A stretch of 64,000 nt of DNA from Capniomyces stellatus (taxonomy: Eukaryota > Kickxellomycota > Harpellomycetes > Harpellales > Legeriomycetaceae), in the NCBI GenBank assembly GCA_001661515.1, contig LUVW01000020.1, positions 248,001-312,000 on the forward strand, read 5' to 3'. The first letter of the stretch is position 1. Each line of letters starts with the position of its first letter. The notes beneath the pieces were generated by a model that was given only the letters and a program-made list of their open reading frames with translations, was not told the DNA's origin and did not search any database. The translations under genes were made by a program, and so were the position numbers. Of the stretch, positions 9,217-22,262 are shown piece by piece.

Positions 9217-12200
9217 CTACAAAATAGCCTCAGCATCGCTCTCCTTCAAAACTCTCATAAACACCTCGTCAAGCGTTGTTTGGCTGATTCCCCAGTCATT
9301 GATCCCATACATCTTCTTGTCCTCGCAAATCCGTTCAAACAGAAACGATACAAGCCCAGGCTCAGGCGGAAACTCCCACGACGCCATGTTGTTGAAGTCA
9401 TCTATCATCCGCGCACTTTTAGGCAGCATATCCTCAATATACTTTATCACGTCTGCCATTGCACGCTCATTCGCCGAAACCGTCAGCAAAAACCCGCTAC
9501 CGTACAGCTGCTTCAACCTCAGCTGCGACCCCAAACATCTCAGCGTTCCGTTTGCCATAATCCCAATCCGATCGCACAGCACCTCCGCCTCCTCCATGCT
9601 ATGCGTTGTAATCACTATGCTCGTTGTCTCCCGGTACCTGTTTATCACGTCCCACACCGTACGCCGCACCTCTGGGTCCAGCCCCGTTGTTGGCTCGTCA
9701 AGGAACACCACCGCTGGCCTCCCAATAAACGCTATCGCCAAACTCAACCGCCGCCTCTGTCCCCCCGACAAATTCTTTGACATCCGATCCTTAAACGGAA
9801 CAAGGTCAACGCTGTCCAACGCCTCGTACACATACGCCTCCTCGTTTTCTGGCCGCGTTCCCTTAAGCCTTGCATAAAAGTACAAGTGCTCCTCCACGCT
9901 CAAGTCGTCCCATAAAATGTCGTACTGCGGCGAAATCCCCATGTGCCTGTACACCTGCTCAATCTCCGTCGTCACATCAAACCCTGCCAATCTAGCCGCC
10001 CCCGATGTCATCTTGTACAGTCCCGTCAGCATCGATATTGTCGATGTCTTTCCTGCCCCATTGGTTCCCAGCAGCCCAAAAATCGACCCCTTTTCCAGCG
10101 CAAACGTAACGTCCCTCACCGCAATCTTCCCGCCCGCGTACACCTTACGCACGCGCTTGAGAACCAGCGGTGCGTTTTGCGAGTATTTGCCATCCAAAAC
10201 TCGGGTTCTTTCGCTTTTCACATCCTGGTCCTCGCTGTCAAGCTCGCTCTCGTCAAAGGCCCCAATATCATAGTACTCTTGCCTCCTCTGCTTGAAAACG
10301 TCAGTGAATATGAAATGCCACTTTTTGTTCACTCCGTACTCACTTGGAAGCACCTGGTTTAGATACATAATCAGGACAAACAGCACAAAGCATCCGCCAA
10401 CCATAAATAGCATGCAGGTAAAGACCTCATCGCCAACAACCAGATCTTGAAGTGTATATCCAGGTCGGGTTGTTGCAACAGCTGCTGCTGATAACTTCTC
10501 CAATGCCCGAAACATGGCAAATAGCGGCCATATCATGTATGCTATCGGTACATTAACCTGGTACATTCTTGCTATAGCTGCATGAATCATTACGCTCCAA
10601 AACACTATAAAATATACTATCACAATCGAAGTCTTTTTGGAACTGAAGATAGTCGACAAAAAGAACGCCATGACTATCTGTACATTGCACCAGATAACAA
10701 ACAGAATCACCAACACCGATGGTGCTGTTTCTGTGAATATCTCAAACTTCATAAAGTATCCTGTTACTGAAAGCACCAGTAATGAGGTCGAGGCCATCAA
10801 AAAGAAGTGGATGTAGTGCGCGATGTAGTGGTAGTGCATCTTGAGTCCGCACATCTGCATCATTGACAATATCCTCTCTTCCTTCTCTTTCACCAATATG
10901 TTCACAAAGACTGAGATTAGAAATGATACTGTTAGCGGAAGAATAACCATTGTAACAAGCCGATTGAACGGAAAATCAAATCTCTGCAAAAATATCTGCG
11001 GCATTGCTCTCAGCCCATGAACTATTTGCGCTGATTGGCTGTTCACTGTTGATTTCAAAATAGCCGAACTGAGCTGTGTTTGTTGGGTCACCAACCGGTC
11101 CATAACCGTTGGAAAAAATCCCGTGTTTTCCAGCTGCTTGTTGGTTCCAAACTGCATCGTGTATCTCCACTCTCTGCTTGGCATATCCGCCTCGTCAAAA
11201 ATGAGCGCTCCCCATGGTATCTGGTTCACTATGGCCCCAACCTTTGCAAAGTAGTTTGACAAGCTGGCCCTGTTTTCCTCAACGCTAGCGTTCAGCAGCT
11301 TTGAATCAATGATTTTTGCGTCAAGTGTCGAGAACTGCGATATCACTCTGGAAATAATCCTTTTCAGCTGGTCGTCAATGTCCTCCTCACTTGTACTGCT
11401 GTCTCCGACCTGCTCAAAGTACGGAACCGGCTTTATCCCCACTGGTCCCGACGAAACCGTGTTGTCTTCGTTTTTTATGTTTCCCAAGCTTACATACGCA
11501 TCTGTTTCTATCATGCCCAATATTCCTGTCCTATTGCGTGACTCTAGCAGGTTTGAGTATGCCTTGCTTGATAGAATCTGCTGCACAGACGAAATTGCTG
11601 CCGGGTTTACTGCTACGTTGTCACTTAAACTCTTTGCCTTTTTTCTTGATTCTCTCCCTGTTTTTTTTCCTGATCGCGTGTTTACTGAACTCAGTGCAAT
11701 TGTTGGAACGGATTGCATGTATCCCGCACCTCCGTTTGGCGCGTCTTTCACCAACGCCCACTGATATTTCTGGTTGATAAACAGCTTTAGGAAATGCTTG
11801 GAAAGCACTGCATTACTGAACCAGCCACCCAAGGGAGCAGGCTTCCGTGTTCTAAATTTACCAAATCATATACGTTACTATGCATTTATATACGTTGCTA
11901 TATCATATCCAGCTCTCCATTATCGCGTCCCACCAAACGTTATTGTGCTATATTGTGTTTTATGCTTACGTGTCTTGTCCCATGTACAATGGTATCTGTG
12001 GATCCTTTTCGTAGTTATCATTATATGTGTAGTTTGAGCCAAACCACCACGAGCAACTGGGGTTCGGATCAACTAGCTCAAATGGTGTTTGGTAGAATGT
12101 TTTGTCTTCAACAAATCTTGGCATTATTATGCTGTTTGTTGCTTTGTATTTTAGTTTTGTATCCGCATGTGGTATTTTTATACCGCTGATTGACGGTAGA

Positions 12201-12472
12201 TTATTGGCGTCGAGAGTGTTTAGGGGGATGTTGTATTCGTCGCTGACTTTTTGGCTAGAACATGTCAGATAATTATCCTCTACAAAGTTGACTGATAAAA
12301 GGTTCCGTACCAGATAAGCAAAAAATCCGGCTGTTAAACACATCAATATCGGGCAAATGATGACAATGAATATGTTGCTTCCAAGCTGCCGTTTTTGGTA
12401 TGATAGCTTGCTGCGGAATAGAGCTCTGAGTTGGTACGAGCCCCGTCTATCAATATTTTTGTAGTCGCTCAT
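9217..12472 (-). CDS. Half-size ABCA-type ABC transporter, left copy
   Basis: Two exons, 12472-11970 and 11851-9217, with a 118-nt intron (donor GTAAGC, acceptor TTTAG); 1045 residues. Order: a first membrane helix near residues 35-60, a large lumenal/extracellular loop to about 420, a block of membrane segments (with the ABCA-typical cytoplasmic KEKEERILSMMQMCGL after the second), then one nucleotide-binding domain. There the Walker A GTNGAGKTST (about 762), signature LSGGQRRRLSLA (about 861), Walker B VVFLDEPTTGLDP and H-loop TTHSMEEAE are all intact, followed by the ABCA C-terminal motif TTLDEVFMRV. One membrane half plus one NBD means it must dimerise. ABCA proteins usually move lipids; the substrate here cannot be read. 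It is almost identical to the inverted copy at 31642-35288 and related to the gene at 50445-53504. Confidence 0.9.
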
Positions 12473-13865
12473 TTCTTATGTTATGTTATGCTATGTTATG
12501 GCTGTTAAGTATGTTATGTTTTGCTACGATTGTTGAGTATTTTGATTCAAAGTTGTATTGCTATCGATTTGAATTGTGTGCAATGTTTTACCTTTTGATA
12601 TAAATATATAAAACACTATTAGTTATGGAATAAAAGGATGTAGTTATGCTGTACGTTGAGTGAATGAAAATATTTTTGTGCTCTTTGCACTAATGCTGTG
12701 TTGAAATAGTGAAAGCTAATTGTAATTTTAGGATAAATTGGAAAAAAGAGTCCGTTAACAAATCGCGTTAATTTAACTAGTTTTTCGAGGTTATTACTTC
12801 AGCTAAATTACCACAACTATTTTATAAGGTTCGGTAGTTTACAAGATTTTAAACTATCATTTCTATTAATACCTTGCAAGCACCTTTTAAAGTTGTGATT
12901 ACTTGCGCTTTTTTCCTTTAATGTTATTAGTATTATTAATGCTATTAGGTAAACCTTTCCAGCTTGGATAATTAACCCAAACTAATTTAAATAATTTGGC
13001 AATAATCTTTTGTTCAAGCGATCCTACCATATATTTAGTTAAGGTGATTTGTAATTATTGCTGTAAATGAACGAACGGCGTTTACTTTCGGAAATTTTTG
13101 AAGACCAAATAAAATACTCTTATTGAACAAATTGATGGGTATATCCTATTCGCTTTTACCAAGTTTTCACTTTTTTGGTATTGTATAATTCAAGCATTTT
13201 AAATTGCTAATAAAGTAATATTTTACTTTCATAAATTACTCCTTTCATTAGTACTTTATTATATTGGTCAGTTTGGTGAATTTTCTACTTGTAATTGTCG
13301 TTAGAGGCCAAGTTACTGGCTGTTCTAAATACCAGATAAAAGTCTAGGCTTATTTATAACTGTCAACAAATGTACAAGGTTTTATATATAAGATTTGGCG
13401 TTTTCTGTTGGTATCGAAGTTACAATTTTAAATAGGCAGAATCCAATGCTCTATATTGCGAATCCCATTGGGGATAGAAAGCCAAGTATACTCATCGTGT
13501 ATCTTTTTGTGCTCAAGAATAATCAGAACATTACAAGCCGCACTAGTAAAGCTGGAATTTCAAGATTGGAGTGATATGTGTGTATATAAAACAAATTTAT
13601 AATAGATACGTGTAGAAGAGTAAATAAACAAAATAGTAAGAAAATATTAAACTAATAATGGTATTTGGGATCTAATTTTTGACGGGTCTAACGAGTTAGT
13701 AATACAACTTGAATTGTGTTTTAGTGTGGTTGCGCGATGAACCAAAGGCAGGTGCCAGTTACACGTATGCTGCTGCAAAGCAGAGTTGTGGATACTACAA
13801 AAAGGGGAATACACACGTCGTAGTTGTCACTACTTGTGTCGGAAAAGCGTTTGGATAAAAGTATG
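12473..13865. other. Intergenic, no gene recognised
   Basis: Between the start of the left ABCA gene and the 3' end of NAD kinase. The first roughly 48 bases (to about 12520, TTATG-rich) are shared with the 5' flank of the inverted ABCA copy; beyond that the two loci are unrelated. The rest is AT-rich and holds no open frame that resembles a protein. Confidence 0.6.
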
Positions 13866-16800
13866 CTAGCATTCGTCATCAGCATGGCTCTCCTCATCGT
13901 CATAAATGCACACCTCCTCTTCAGAGTCAACAATGATGTTGTGTTGCTTTTGGCGTTGTCTTTGGTTCCAATTCAAAGACCTTTCTAAACTCTCAAACCA
14001 ACTTGTGTCTTTGTTTTCAAAACTGGCCAATGTTGGAAGTGGGTAGTTTGAAGCAGTGACAATTACATGATCGCCCCTGTTTAGCTCAATCCTATTACGG
14101 CCATCAAACGACACCCATGCAGTATTGCGACTGTCTGGGGGAACCTGGACCTGTAAGGCAATTGAATCCGGGACCAGCATTGGCCTGAATGACAAGGTGT
14201 GCGGGCAGATAGGTGTCACCAGAATAGCAGGTATCTCCGGATGAACTAGGGAACCACCAGCAGCCAGCTATAATGAAAAATCCCCACAGCCAGTAGATAT
14301 TAGTAACACGAATAGAAATAGAAATAAAAATAGAAGTAGAAGTAGAAGTAGAAATAAAAATAGATATGAATAAGAATGTCAAATAAGATTGTTAGTATGG
14401 GAAAAAAGTACTTACCGAATATGCTGTTGATCCTGTGGGCGTTGACAGGGCCAAACCATCAGCCTGGACGGTAGTTAGGTGTCTTCCATCAGCATAAAGT
14501 TCCAAAACGGTAATAAATGGATTGGATCCTCTATCAATTACAACCTCGTTTAGTACATGTAGAGTTTCGCCTTTAATCCATAAATCGTCTCTTTTGACAG
14601 CAGCAGTCGACGCGTTGTTGGCAATTTTAGGAGTGCCGTCAAAGTTGTTGTCGGAGTGGGAGCTTTCAATGTCAAGGTGCTTTTTCTTGTGGAATTTGCT
14701 GTTTGAGGAAGACAGATACACAGACTTTACTGATGCAGACTCGTCGTTTCTGCCACTTCTTGAGCTTATCGTGTTTCTTCTGCTTGAGAGTGAGCGTTCG
14801 CTGATGCTCGCGTGTCTGTTTAACGATTTAGACTCGGTGGGTGTTTTAACGCTTTCCTGGAACTGGGGCATTGGTTTTATGTCCCACCCCTTTCTAGCCG
14901 ATGTTGATCGGTCTGACCCCGAGGTCCCAAACACGTCTATTGGTGACCGGTTGTACCTATCTCCAATGTTTAAACCCGATGGTGTTTTTGATGTGTGTGC
15001 ATCGCCTTCGTTCCAAATCGTGCTTTTATCCGAGTCATATTTTCCAAACAGCGGCCCGCTGTTGCTGCCCAGGCAGTCCGAGTTAGTGTTCAAAGTGCGG
15101 TCTTTGGAGTGGCCCAGTTGACTTTTGGACCTCACACTGGACGATCTGCTTATTGATTTTCTCGAGTTGGACCTCTTTACTTGCAAGTACCCCCCGTGGT
15201 CTGTCCGAGGCTTTGGCGGGATTTTGTTTAGGCCTTTTGTTTTTGTTTGCGAAAAAAACTCGTCCCGGATATATTCTTTTTTGGCTAACCGATACACTGT
15301 TACTGCAAACCGCATCCTCAGGTCAACATAAACTCCCATGTTTATTGCCCGCTTCAAAACTTTCCTGGCCTTTTTGATATCAAATATTGTTAAAAATCCC
15401 AACGACCCCAGGGCAAATGGAATGACCACGGGAACCACTGTTTGGAATAGCCACGATGTATATAAAAATGTACCATCGCCACCAAGCGTAATAACAAAAT
15501 CAAATAGCTCAGGCTGCTCTGCACATAACTTCGACGTCCATGGCTTAATCCTTTCCGCAGCTAGTGGCGCTTTTTGGACTACCCTGCTTAGATTGAATTT
15601 TTTGTCCTTCATCAAAGACTCTTCGATATACCTAAAGTATCCCACCCATAATACACGAACACCACTTTGTTAGTATCACTGCCACCTCCAAATATGTGTT
15701 TCTGGTTTAGTCCTAGACATTTATAAATATATACGTCAAGTTGGAGGTCGTGCTAACGCGAGCAAGTAAAAAAAACAACGCAGACGATTTAAAATAATTA
15801 TGCTAAAATGATCAAAGGCGTCCTAATCAGCCATTTCCCCTCCCAATACTGATTTTAATTTTTGTGTCATCTTATTCGGTCCTGCTACTTACACTGTCAT
15901 TCCGGTAGGACAGCCTGAAAAGTACGTGGTTATCAACCACACCGCTAAATCTCTTGTTAAACTGATAAGCGTATTCTCTCCTGGTTTTGTTACAATCATA
16001 CACTGCTTGGAATTGATTAGCTTGATCATTGATTTTGCTATTTTTCGCAAGTTTAACAACATAGATAGCCGACTCAGGGTTTATTAAGAGTATATTTACA
16101 AAAACATTACAGCCCGAGTATAAGTTCGTTTAATTGGTTAATTCCTTCAAAGTAACATCCTCTCATTACTCGAAACCAATCATTTTTATAATATCAGACT
16201 ACCTGCAGACAACTAGAGCAAAAAAGCAGACAGTTGTAATCATTTCATTACATTGCCCATAGCGCCAAACTTACATATTTTCTTTGATACTGATCTCACA
16301 GATGCAGACGTTTTCAACAGCTTTTCTGTTTTCCACTCGTTTGGGGATATTTCAGGGTCATCAATTGTGTTTTGGATATTTGTATTGCACAGCACTGCGT
16401 TTTGGTCCAAATCAGGTTGTGTACAAAATTTGCCTGGTTGGTAAATAGGCACAGTTGGCGAATTTTCTCTCGTACTCCTGTTGAATTCAGATTCATCTAC
16501 CCTGTTCTCTATGCTTTCCATTAGGTTATTTTTCCCCAATCCATTTTGAGATCTTGATAAATCTATGTATATATCTTGCGAAATACTCCCAATTTCACTA
16601 TTAATATCAGTACCATTTGTACAACTTGTCCCCTTCATTATGTTGATGGGTGAAATCGAAAGATCTTCCAGCTTCAGTTTTATCTCTATCGGCTCCACGT
16701 GTTCTAAACCCCATTTAGAGAATGGACCAAATTAATCTTAGTCTTGCTCGAATTGCAAATAACACTGATTCTTTCTTTTAAATTTAGTTAAAATCGACTT

Positions 16801-16905
16801 ACCTTTCTTTTGGGAGTTTGCTATTATCCCATTTTTAGCATTTTTTAGGCTACCCACATGGTTAAACGAGTACTTTTCATTAGTTGCTATTCCCGATTTT
16901 TTCAT
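13866..16905 (-). CDS. UTR1: NAD kinase (ATP-NAD kinase, Utr1 type) with a long serine-rich insert
   Basis: Five exons: 16905-16803, 16703-16275, 16037-15893, 15631-14416, 14267-13866; phases close to 764 residues. It phosphorylates NAD+ to NADP+. The N-terminal extension ends in WKTEKLLKTSASVRSVSKKI, the fungal Utr1-like lead-in, then QCMIVTKPGENTLISLTRDL. The catalytic core has FVITLGGDGTFLYTSW (GGDG motif), FALGSLGFLT, LNEVVIDRG (NE motif) and DGLALSTPTGSTAYS followed by LAAGGS across the last intron. Between RLAKKEYIRDEFF and WIKGETLHVLNEV lies an insert of roughly 200 residues rich in serine and arginine, including SNSRKSISRSSSVRSKSQ, within the catalytic domain. The tail is acidic. The start is the first in-frame ATG of exon 1; an earlier exon cannot be excluded. 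Confidence 0.93.
14310..14372. repeat. Hexanucleotide GAAATA/GAAGTA repeat in NAD kinase intron 4
   Basis: Ten or so imperfect six-base units within the last intron (14268-14415), read directly. Confidence 0.85.
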
Positions 16906-17217
16906 TTTAACCGACTCTCAGCCCTCTGCAATATACGCTTTACGATTCTTTTTGTTTTCAATTAGTATCCGTTGTTAGTTAGCAATCGCTTGGATATCCT
17001 TTTACTTCCACTATAGTAGACTTTACCCGGTTTTATAGTAATTCCCTGCTTGTGCTGAACCTTTTAAAAACTCTAATTAGTAAACTTGTACTGTTTATTT
17101 TTTTTTTTTAAAGAAAAAGGGGGGATTCTGTACTTGAACTTTTAATTTAAATATACTTATAGCGGCTTCACCTGTTTAGATACCACTTATCTACCTTCGT
17201 CTTATATTGGGCTTGCG

Positions 17218-17272
17218 GTATGCTTTTTTTTTATTGTTATGCTTTTTTTTTATTGGTATGCTTTTTTTATTT
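17218..17272. repeat. TATGCTTTTTTTT-type tandem repeat
   Basis: Three imperfect copies of about 20 bases, each beginning TATGC followed by a T run and ATTG. Confidence 0.8.
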
Positions 17273-19438
17273 CCACCGTTATGTCGAATACTGAAATGTG
17301 AAAATCGCCTGTTCAAAAAATTACTTTTCTGATTATTTGTTAACAATTTTACTTGCTCTATCTGTTTTAATCTACCATTTTATTTCTTGAATTTGATTTT
17401 TCTTTTCTTTTCTATTTTGGTTTTATTTCACTTGATTTATCGATTGCCTGCTTTATGTCCTAATAGAAATATGCAGCTCATAACCAAATCCTATCATTTC
17501 AGGCTATTCTCTCAGTAACACCAATTCCTAATTCAATCCATGATTCAAATCATGAAAAATCACAAATGAGGATAGCGAAATTTCAGACAAAAGAACCACA
17601 GCCAATGGGCGTTTTATTTTTATAGATTTTCTGGCCAATTATCTATCTGGGACTTACAATTGAATTTATTTAACTTTATTGAACTCGAGTTTCTTTTTCT
17701 GAATTTTTTTTCTTTTTCTAAATACTTTTTACGTAAAAATAAAGCATTAGTCTTTGATAAAAACATTATAAATACAACAACATTTAGGGTAATTGTTTCT
17801 TTGCTCAAAAAATCTTAATAGACTCGCGATAATAACAAAAATGTTTTTTAATAGAATTAGCGCAAACTTTTTTTGAGCGTAGGCTTTTTGGTTTTACGTA
17901 AATCCATAAATTTGCTTTGAGGTTATAACCATAACGTTGATTTACTGAATCACATTTACATTTATACAACCAAATGAACCTTTGTATTTAAGGCGTGTTT
18001 AAATCTAACAAGTTTGGTCTCCAATAGTCGTAATTACCAAAATATTACACAAAAATGTCAACTAAATAAAGCTTATTCTCGTTGAAATTAGTTAATTAAG
18101 AACATAAATTAAAACTAATTGTTCGCATAATTGTCTTTTCTCTTATTAGTCTAAAAGTGAACAAAAATATGTGGACTTGTTTGTCAAGACCTCTAGAACT
18201 TTTGAAATAACAATGCTCTCCCATTTGCCTTATTGGCCCCCCTTCCCTATGATTCTTCTGAAATATTTATCAAAATTTATGTATAAGTAGATGGGTTATT
18301 AGATAACTATCCAAACTAATGTCGGGAAAAGTGCTAATAGTGCTTTTTTTTCTCTTTTTTATTGAAATTTTTTTATTTTTCTTTTTCTTTTTCTTTTTTC
18401 ACTCGCTTTTTAGCTGATTGTAGGGGCGAGTCATTGTGATTTTGGAATCAATCACATTGGTCTCACCAAGCCCAGTCCCGTAACATTAAAAACAATTTGT
18501 ACACGCTTTAAAAAAATACTAACCCAACTACTACTTTTATTTTTATTGGAATCAACTACTACTTTTATATTTTTATTTATATACTTAGTTATAACCGACT
18601 AAGTTTGGTACTTGTTACTTTGAGAGCAACAATGGTTTAGGTTACCAAACACTGGTGTGTTCTAAGTATAATTATTAAACAGACACAATTGTTGAGAAGC
18701 TTCAATCAGCTGAAAGGTAAACAAGTATACGTGTGGCATATACATCTCAATTCAGATAATCAATAATCATGGTGCAACTAACCGATGATCAAAGGCTGGT
18801 ATAGTTAACAGCTAACATTTGATAAATTAAACCTGATAAAATATCATAAAATGGCATTATGCTTATGTTTTGCATTATATTCCTTATTTAAATCCTGTCT
18901 ACAATATCTCATCTCTTTTTTTCCTCATTTCTATTAGGTTACATTGATGATATTCAGAACTACACATAAACAAATCATTATGTGTAACAAGGCATCACAC
19001 GAATCTGCTTGTGGCTATTAAAAGTTATTGAGACCGTTTGGAAAACTAGGCGAATTTACTTGTTTTTTATTTCTTCCCAAATCATAGGTTTGCTCCATCG
19101 ATAAGATTTTTTTTCTTTTTTTTTCTTTTTCACGTTTTGATTGTTGAAGACTTTTGATTGTTTTATCTTTATTTTTGTAGTTTTAAAAATTCAGTATAGT
19201 GTTTTTATTGGCGGTGCTGGTTTAGATTTAAATTAGGAGATAAAATTAAATAAATCAACAGGTATATTATCAATTGGCTTCATTTACAACAATTGTGGTG
19301 TTTCTAATTAACAGTTTAGATCCCACTTAAATCGTGCAGCTTTTTATTTTATTATATTCAACTCGAACAGCTTTTTTTGTTCTAAGCGTCAAGTTATGAA
19401 AAGTGTCACACCCACAACAAGAAAAAAGGAAAGGCGTT

Positions 19439-19486
19439 GAAAGTGGTGTTGAAAGTGGTGTTGAAAGTGGTGTGGAAAGTGGTGTG
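19439..19486. repeat. 12-bp minisatellite GAAAGTGGTGTT
   Basis: Four head-to-tail copies, the later ones with G for T. It reads STPL repeats on the minus strand but does not lie in a convincing gene. Confidence 0.9.
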
Positions 19487-20902
19487 GAAATGAAATGGGA
19501 AAGATATCTAGTCCACATGTATAAAACGAGAATATAATAGAAGTAGTTTAAAAGTATGATTTTGATTTTAAACTCGTTTTGACTCCAAGACTCAATAATC
19601 AAAGTGCCATATTGTTTGTTGGATTTGACCAAACTCGCCTATTCATCGACTGTTTTACTACCGTTGTGCTTTTTATCAAATACCCAACAATCTAGCTTGT
19701 ACAAAACAATAATTCAGTATTAGAAAATACTTTTTTGTTGTTTAAAAAAGTACAATAGCTGTTAGTAGTTGTGCTAACAATCAAAACATGATTAGTTGAT
19801 ATTTCTGTCGGTTTGAGATGGCACACCACGCTAGATTGTACTACCATCATTGCATAGCTGTTATGAGCTATTTTGGAAACCACTATGATGCTAAACCGCA
19901 TCATTGAAGCCAAAAATTGCTTTGGATTAATGTCAATAAATATGCAACAAGCTCTCTGAAAAAACTTGAACTCTCAATTCATTGCCAAACTTCATTCACA
20001 CTTTTCCTGACAATTGATATATTCTTTGATGCATTTGAAATATTTAGACCCTCAATAAAGCATACAAGCCCGCTTAGAACAATGTTGATAATATAGCACA
20101 ACTCTGAGTCAAAGTTTCTTAACATGAATCCGGATGCCATCGGACTGATGGCTAAAAGCAACACTGTGTTGTAGTTAACTCGAACTTTGGACAAGTTACT
20201 CGGTAAAATACATGCGCGTACTATAAACTATTCAACAACTTTATATTCGTGTTTATGCGTAAAACCAAGAGTAAAATGAAATTAAAAACAAATTTTGTGG
20301 TTGTTAAATCATCATGTTAGTGTTTAACCCATCCATGGTAGTTATAGCCTGGTTGGGGCAGTTGAAAAGATGTAAAGTGCTGTTGATACATTCTTGAATG
20401 GTCTATTTCATGTATATCCATCTCTTAAAAGATTTAGAGTATGGATTGAGTTAGTTAAGGATTGAAAAGTCGATTTTTAGGAGCAACCGGTGTAAACTTT
20501 CCAAAAAGCCGCTTTGTATCAAATATGTATCAAGAGGTATGTTGAACAATAGATAATAGTTACTTTGGGTAAACAAGTGATTCAGGCGGCAATTGGAATT
20601 CACTTTTTGGTGAGAAAAATTGGAGCTGAGACTATAATGAACTGGAATTCAAACTAAAATTTCATTTTACTCTATTTTACTCTATTTTATATCAAATTGT
20701 TTAAAATTTCAACATTGAAGCTCTCTTTCTTTCCTTTATTTCGTTTCATTTCACCTTGTTTTTTTCGTTTTTTTTCTAACTAGAGTTGATTATAATTGAA
20801 TCAAACCAGGGTTTGGTTTGTATATTACAATTAACTTCAGGAAGATATATAATCAGCGTATTATTTGGTAAATAATGACACTACTTTTCTTCAAGTATAA
20901 TA

Positions 20903-20941
20903 CAACAAAAGCAACAAAAGCAACAAAAGCAACAAAAGCAA
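20903..20941. repeat. CAACAAAAG tandem repeat
   Basis: Four nine-base units followed by an A-rich tail. Confidence 0.85.
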
Positions 20942-22179
20942 AAAAAACAAAAAAAGTTCTATTGATTTAAACCAGGTGTGGTTGTGTGTAGTGAAGGTGT
21001 GCAAATATACGTATGAATTTTATCTAAAGCAACGCAAGTTGGAACAGAACAAAACTGGGCAACTAGTAAAGTGAATTATAATAAAGCAGTCTGAGAAATA
21101 AACAGTTCGTAAACAGAATAAATTAGCAAAAACAAATAAAGTATTTCAATAATATAAAAAATACAAATAAAGCAAACAAAGCAATTAGTGAATAAAATAT
21201 AGAACAAAAGGCTTCAATAAAATTTCAATAAAAAAAAAAAGGGTTCAATAAAAAATAAATAAATATATAAAATAAATAATAATAAATATAAATGTATATA
21301 GAACAAAACAGTATGTAACATATATTATATAAAAGTTAAACAAGACATACCCTTATTGGCAGATGAATGAAACCAGTTGAAACAATCGAGTGTTTTATTA
21401 CCAACATATATGTGTATACATGTATACTTGTATCCAAGCACATTTAAATATGAGCTGGGCCCTCCAACTTGAATTTTTTTAAAATAAAGGAAAAGGAAAA
21501 TAACAAGTTAACTAATGTTAAGTGTTAATTGAATTCAATTATTTATGATGGATAGTTGTATGGACATAATAAGGTTCTAATTATCATTTCAAGAATAACA
21601 CAATGTACTTTGATTTTGCTTTGTCTCAACAAAACCATATTATACTTTTAAAAGGATTCAGGAAAGTGTATAAACTCTATACTTTCAATTCTTAAGAACT
21701 ACTAATAGTTATGAGTCAGTTAATAGTCGACAAACCTTTTTTTTAGCAATGTGTTATAGTAGGTGTTGGCTTAAGAAGTCAGTTAAATAAATAAAGTCAA
21801 GGTTTTAAACGCCAGATAAGACAGTATTTGGATGTTTAAATACTATGAAGCATAACCGAATCTCCAAACTTCAATATCACATCGGTCAATTCCCCTAATT
21901 TCTACTCAAAATCAAAAAGAACACTCACAATAAAATCTATACTGAAGTATTCATACTAATAGATCCCTTTCCTATTATACTAAAGATATTGTACACCGTT
22001 GCAAAGTCCAACTAGGATATTTAGACATCAAGCTATAATAACACTAGGATAGTATATCGCCACACACACACACATACGCACACATACCAAATCCCAAATT
22101 CCTCGCACCCCCCTTTCTTCCATCTGATTGTATACACACACAAATATATCATTGACATTTGTCTGCAGCAAACTACCAA

Positions 22180-22262
22180 ATAAAAACAACAACAGAAACA
22201 ACAAAAAAAAACAACAAAAAAAGAGACAACAAAACAACTAAAAAAAACAACAACAAAAGCGG
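22180..22262. repeat. CAA/A-rich low-complexity tract upstream of the zinc-finger gene
   Basis: ACAACAAC and AAAAAACAAC runs; a CA dinucleotide run lies just before it at 22062-22076. Probably promoter or 5' UTR of the gene starting at 22382. Confidence 0.75.

Noticed and set aside
18770..19023. Possible two-exon gene from the ATG at 18770 with an acceptor near 18937
   Set aside because: Gives a 37-residue product without recognisable features; splice signals alone are common in this sequence.
19979..20194. Minus-strand frame with two hydrophobic stretches, faintly like Pmp3/UPF0057 proteins
   Set aside because: No ATG in the frame, the PP and G-x-x-PG hallmarks of Pmp3 are missing, and no supporting exons were found.
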